The notes beneath the pieces were generated by a model. It searched no databases. It was not told the DNA's origin and was given only the letters and a program-made list of their open reading frames with translations. Shown one piece after another: positions 61,416 through 64,000 of a stretch of 64,000 nt of DNA. Location: NCBI GenBank assembly GCA_038496675.1, contig CM076656.1, positions 18,948,340-19,012,339 on the forward strand, read 5' to 3'. A program made the position numbers and the translations under genes. Position 1 is the stretch's first letter; every line of letters begins with the position of its first letter. Source of the DNA: Rachycentron canadum (taxonomy: Eukaryota; Chordata; Actinopteri; Carangiformes; Rachycentridae).

Positions 61416-61860
61416 CTGTGGAGGGGGAGGGAACATATGACAGAGATGCACATGTAGGCAAACCACCAGTCTCAAAACCACAAACATACATATTTATATG
61501 TCGAGTACAGATGCACAAACAATTTTCATTCTGTCAAAAACAATTACAAAACAAATATGCATATAGCCAGCAGAAGCTCAATTAAAACACACAAATACAT
61601 CTATGCATAAGCTTGACTGCTTCCCCAGTCCTCAACCCTTTAAGGAGCCATATTAGTCTGAAATGGGTTGATGCAGATTGCTGTGATATTATTATCAGTC
61701 GTTTATAAAACTGCCAACGCTACCGCTTTTTCCCTGGCTCTCCATTTGCTTCCCTTCCTCTGAGTGTAACAGTCAGAAAACTACTCAAAAAGGGTTTGAG
61801 ATTTCTTCACCCCCTCTACACATAAAGCAAATTAACAGTCATCATTCATCGTAGACGTAC
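61416..61860 (-). other. gna11 intron 3
   Basis: A 445-bp intron between exon 3 and exon 4b. No repeat or gene recognised. Donor is GTACGT. Confidence 0.9.
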
Positions 61861-62015
61861 TATTTCGTTGAGTCGGAGAGCTGGTACTCTCTCCTGCGAT
61901 CATAGGCCTCCTGGATGCCAGGGTCGGCCCACAGCATCTTTATCGCGCCGATGTACGGCTGGTCAAATGATGACACCTTCTCCACGTCCACCTCACGCAC
62001 CAGCTGGGCATTATT
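61861..62015 (-). CDS. gna11: gna11 exon 3 (helical domain)
   Basis: 155 nt, phase 0 at the start. It encodes NNAQLVREVDVEKVSSFDQP, then YIGAIKMLWADPGIQEAYDR and RREYQLSDSTK plus TA of Tyr159. It is the C-terminal part of the all-helical domain. QLVREVDVEKVS and DSTKY are GNAQ-like; human Cys144 is Ala here. The acceptor is TTCCTTCAG. Confidence 0.97.
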
Positions 62016-63291
62016 CTGAAGGAAAAAAAGAAACAAAGAAAAAAAAAAAAAGGAAAACTTTCAACAATAACTACATTTAGGATTCAGTGTTTTGGGGTTT
62101 TTAAAGCAAAAATCCATTTTTGATGTTGTGTAAATACAAAATATCTGTAAGAAGGCACCTGGCTTCTTATAAAATTAAGATATTTTTGAAATCCAGTGGG
62201 ATATATTCATGCAGTGACCACATTCACAACCTCTGTGGTGCTGCATTCCCACTAAAATGTCTTTTTCATTCAGCTATAGTGGTAAATTGTCAGAGGCCAT
62301 AGTTCACTGAAGGAGAGCAGTTCAATTTACATCTTATTTTACTTCCAAATTTATGATCTCTTCAAAAGTGGTTTGCATGAGATTAACTGAACACACAAGT
62401 GTTGGACTGAGCTGTCACGCGCAGTGATTACTGGCCATGCTGACAGTGGCCCAGGAGACTGAGTATTCACACTAAGACAGTGACCACACTAAACCTAAAC
62501 CTGATCACCAATTACAATTAAAGCCAGATGTTTTTATTTATTTATTTTTTAGCATTTAAGCATTGCTTAAAGTAGAGAGAGAGCGTAGAGGAAACTTTTG
62601 TGGGTTTAGCAAAACTTATCAAACTTTATTCCTTTACTCACCAGCAGCTGTCTCCAGCTGTAGAGAGCAACCCTCTGAAACTAGCATGCTAACCAGCTAG
62701 CTCAGGCTGGGTCAGCACAATACAAAGTAACTGTATGCTCCAGGCTGCCCTGAGGAAGTAGCACTTCTCAGAGGGCATAATCTCATCTGCTGTACTGTAA
62801 ATACAACAAAGTTAATCATCTATTCATGCATCCATTATCTATACTGCTTATCCGTGCAGGGTCGTGGGGGGCTGGAGCCAATTCCTGGTGACATTGGATG
62901 AGGGCAGGGAAAACCCTGTACACGTCACCAGTCTATCACAGGGCAGACACAGAGACATACAACCAATCACACTCACACGTATGGACAATTTGGAGTCACC
63001 AATTACTCTAAACATGCAGGTCTTTGGACAGTGGGAGGAAGGCAAAGTACCTGGAGGGAACCCATGCAGGGACACTCCACACAGAAAGTCCTCAGACCTG
63101 GGGTTCAAACCCATAACCTTGTGATGGTGAGGTGACAATGCTAACTGCACCACTGTGCCACTAAAATATAGTATTACAATCTATCAACAATGTACATATG
63201 TGCCTCAAAAAATAGAAAGTGTCTGTATTTGAATGTAATCAATAAAACATCACGCAACAATGTCTTCACTCCAGCACTTGACAGTACGCAC
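62016..63291 (-). other. gna11 intron 2
   Basis: A 1.3-kb intron. Its upstream third carries a dispersed fish repeat (about 62,820-63,165). No gene recognised. Confidence 0.88.
62820..63165 (+). repeat. widespread teleost interspersed repeat
   Basis: The words ATACTGCTTATCCGTGCAGG, GTCGTGGGGGGCTGGAGCC, CACCAGTCTATCACAGGGCA, ACAATTTGGAGTCACCAATT, CTTTGGACAGTGGGAGGAAG and a CTAACTGCACCACTGTGCCA end reproduce, in order, a repeat very common in fish genomes. This copy is near full length but decayed. I do not assign its class. Confidence 0.8.
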
Positions 63292-63476
63292 CTTGTTCTG
63301 TTCATACTTGAACGGGATCTTGAGGGTCTCAGTTGCGCGGATCATGGCCTGCATGGAGGTGAAGATGTTCTGGTACACCAGTTTGGTGAAGCCTTTCTTG
63401 TCTTCATCTGTGTAGCCTGACCCATGGATTATTCTCATCTGCTTGATGAAAGTGCTCTTGCCACTCTCTCCAGTAC
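63292..63476 (-). CDS. gna11: gna11 exon 2 (P-loop, first helices)
   Basis: 185 nt beginning with the last two bases of the P-loop Gly. It encodes TGESGKSTFIKQMRIIHGSG, YTDEDKKGFTKLVYQNIFTS and MQAMIRATETLKIPFKYEQN plus Lys. Lys and Ser of GESGKS bind phosphates and Mg2+. HGSGY, DED and LKIP are GNAQ-like; ETL and KYEQNK are GNA11-like. Human Met is Thr in IRATETL. Acceptor CTCTCAG, donor AAG|GTGCGT. Confidence 0.97.
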
Positions 63477-64000
63477 CTGAGAGGAAGAGACAAAGACGAA
63501 CAAGGTTAGTCGGCAGCTGAAAAGGGATCAGAGTTGGATATGCAACATTGCTGATAGTGTAAAAATTTACAAGTTTTCTTCCCACTTTTGCCAAGAACCA
63601 GGAACAAGACAAAATTTAGTCGCCTACAGTAGTAACTAAAATGAGATGTGGTGATATATCTTGTGTGCAGATAAAAATGGAAAGAGTATAATGTGAAATC
63701 TGCTAAATGAGGCAAACAGTGCTAGAAATGAACAAGTATGAGTAATGAATTTGGCAAAGCCCCAATGAATCAATTAAAAAAACAAAATCAAATGTATCAT
63801 GAATTACTTCTGCTGCTCCAAGAGATGAAGATAAAATAAAAAGGCCCGAGGGGGCTAAACGGTTCTCAACAGGGTCAACAAAGTACAACTCTAACTTGGC
63901 CTTTTTTATACGACTCATTTCTGTGGTAATAAAATGGCCTGTGTTTTCAACAGGCTGACCTTGTCTGTCCACCTACACCCTGGTGCTGATACACAAGACT
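63477..64000 (-). other. start of gna11 intron 1 (continues past window)
   Basis: AT-rich intron sequence with no exon 1 signature (no frame encoding MTLES...CCLS or RRELKLLLLG). Exon 1 and the promoter lie beyond 64,000. Confidence 0.85.

Larger units (their letters stand above)
53320..63476 (-). other. gna11: Gq-class G-protein alpha gene, gna11-type, with duplicated exon 4 (5' end outside window)
   Basis: Gq/11 alpha subunits bind GTP when activated by receptors and stimulate phospholipase C-beta at the plasma membrane. The window carries counterparts of human exons 2-7 with lengths 185, 155, 129, 130, 154 and 191 nt. These equal the human GNAQ/GNA11 exon lengths and join in frame. Seen in order: P-loop remainder TGESGKST, switch I VLRVR(V/I)PTTG, switch II DVGGQRSERRKW, the guanine-binding FLNKKDLL and TCATDTENI, and the receptor-contact tail LKEYNLV. 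Exon 1 (N-terminus, palmitoylated cysteines) lies beyond 64,000. Identity as gna11 rests on the TLE5 neighbour, as in human 19p13.3. Residues are mixed GNAQ/GNA11, so gnaq is the alternative. Exon 4 occurs twice (see findings). Confidence 0.9.

Noticed and set aside
53320..63476. Assignment to gna14, or to a fused gna14/gnaq pair
   Set aside because: Exons 5, 6 and 7 are clearly GNAQ/GNA11 type (FENVTSIMF, VESDNE, KEYNLV), and only exon 4 is duplicated, so a fusion of whole neighbouring genes is not supported.
1..64000. CRISPR arrays, operons or bacterial-type elements
   Set aside because: The window is intron-rich vertebrate DNA. The direct repeats are microsatellites or transposon relics, with no spacer-repeat pattern.

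Overview
The window is vertebrate nuclear DNA, almost certainly from a teleost fish. It has large AT-rich introns, abundant CA/GT microsatellites, fish-type retroelement relics and two conserved vertebrate genes split by GT-AG introns. Both genes lie on the minus strand. There is one assembly gap (398 N) inside an AT microsatellite in a tle5 intron.

Left part (about 1-7,269): no confident gene. The side nearest 7,270 is probably the 3' UTR and 3' flank of tle5. A short ATG plus splice-donor motif near 583 on the + strand is a weak candidate first exon of an unseen gene.

Middle part (7,270-46,952): a complete tle5 (AES/Grg5) gene. Seven coding exons join without frame breaks into 196 residues, a short Groucho-family protein with only the Q and GP regions. 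The gene starts beside a CpG-rich promoter region (about 47,100-48,130). Its introns hold degraded LINEs (an L2/CR1-type RT relic and an L1-type relic), a tRNA-derived SINE, other dispersed fish repeats and many microsatellites.

Right part (53,320-63,476, running off the right edge): a Gq-class G-protein alpha-subunit gene. Human exons 2-7 all have counterparts, with exon lengths matching human GNAQ/GNA11 exactly. Exon 1 lies outside the window. The TLE5 neighbour favours gna11 over gnaq, although several residues are GNAQ-like.

The main discovery is in this gene: exon 4, which carries switch I, is present twice in tandem. The copies are 61,287-61,415 and 60,605-60,733. Both are exactly 129 nt, both are intact with good splice sites in the same phase, and both keep the catalytic Arg and Thr. 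They differ at 40 of 129 bases (hand count) but at only 8 of 43 residues. One copy has the GNA11/GNA14-type ending (DLENIIFR) and the other the GNAQ-type ending (DLQSIIFR). This is what a pair of alternatively used, probably mutually exclusive, exons would look like. It would let one gene make two G-alpha proteins differing in linker 2, switch I and the following strand.

Functionally the two genes are unrelated: tle5 modulates Groucho/TLE co-repression in the nucleus, and gna11 couples receptors to phospholipase C-beta at the plasma membrane. Their linkage is conserved in human (TLE5-GNA11, 19p13.3), but here they are in the same orientation rather than head-to-head.
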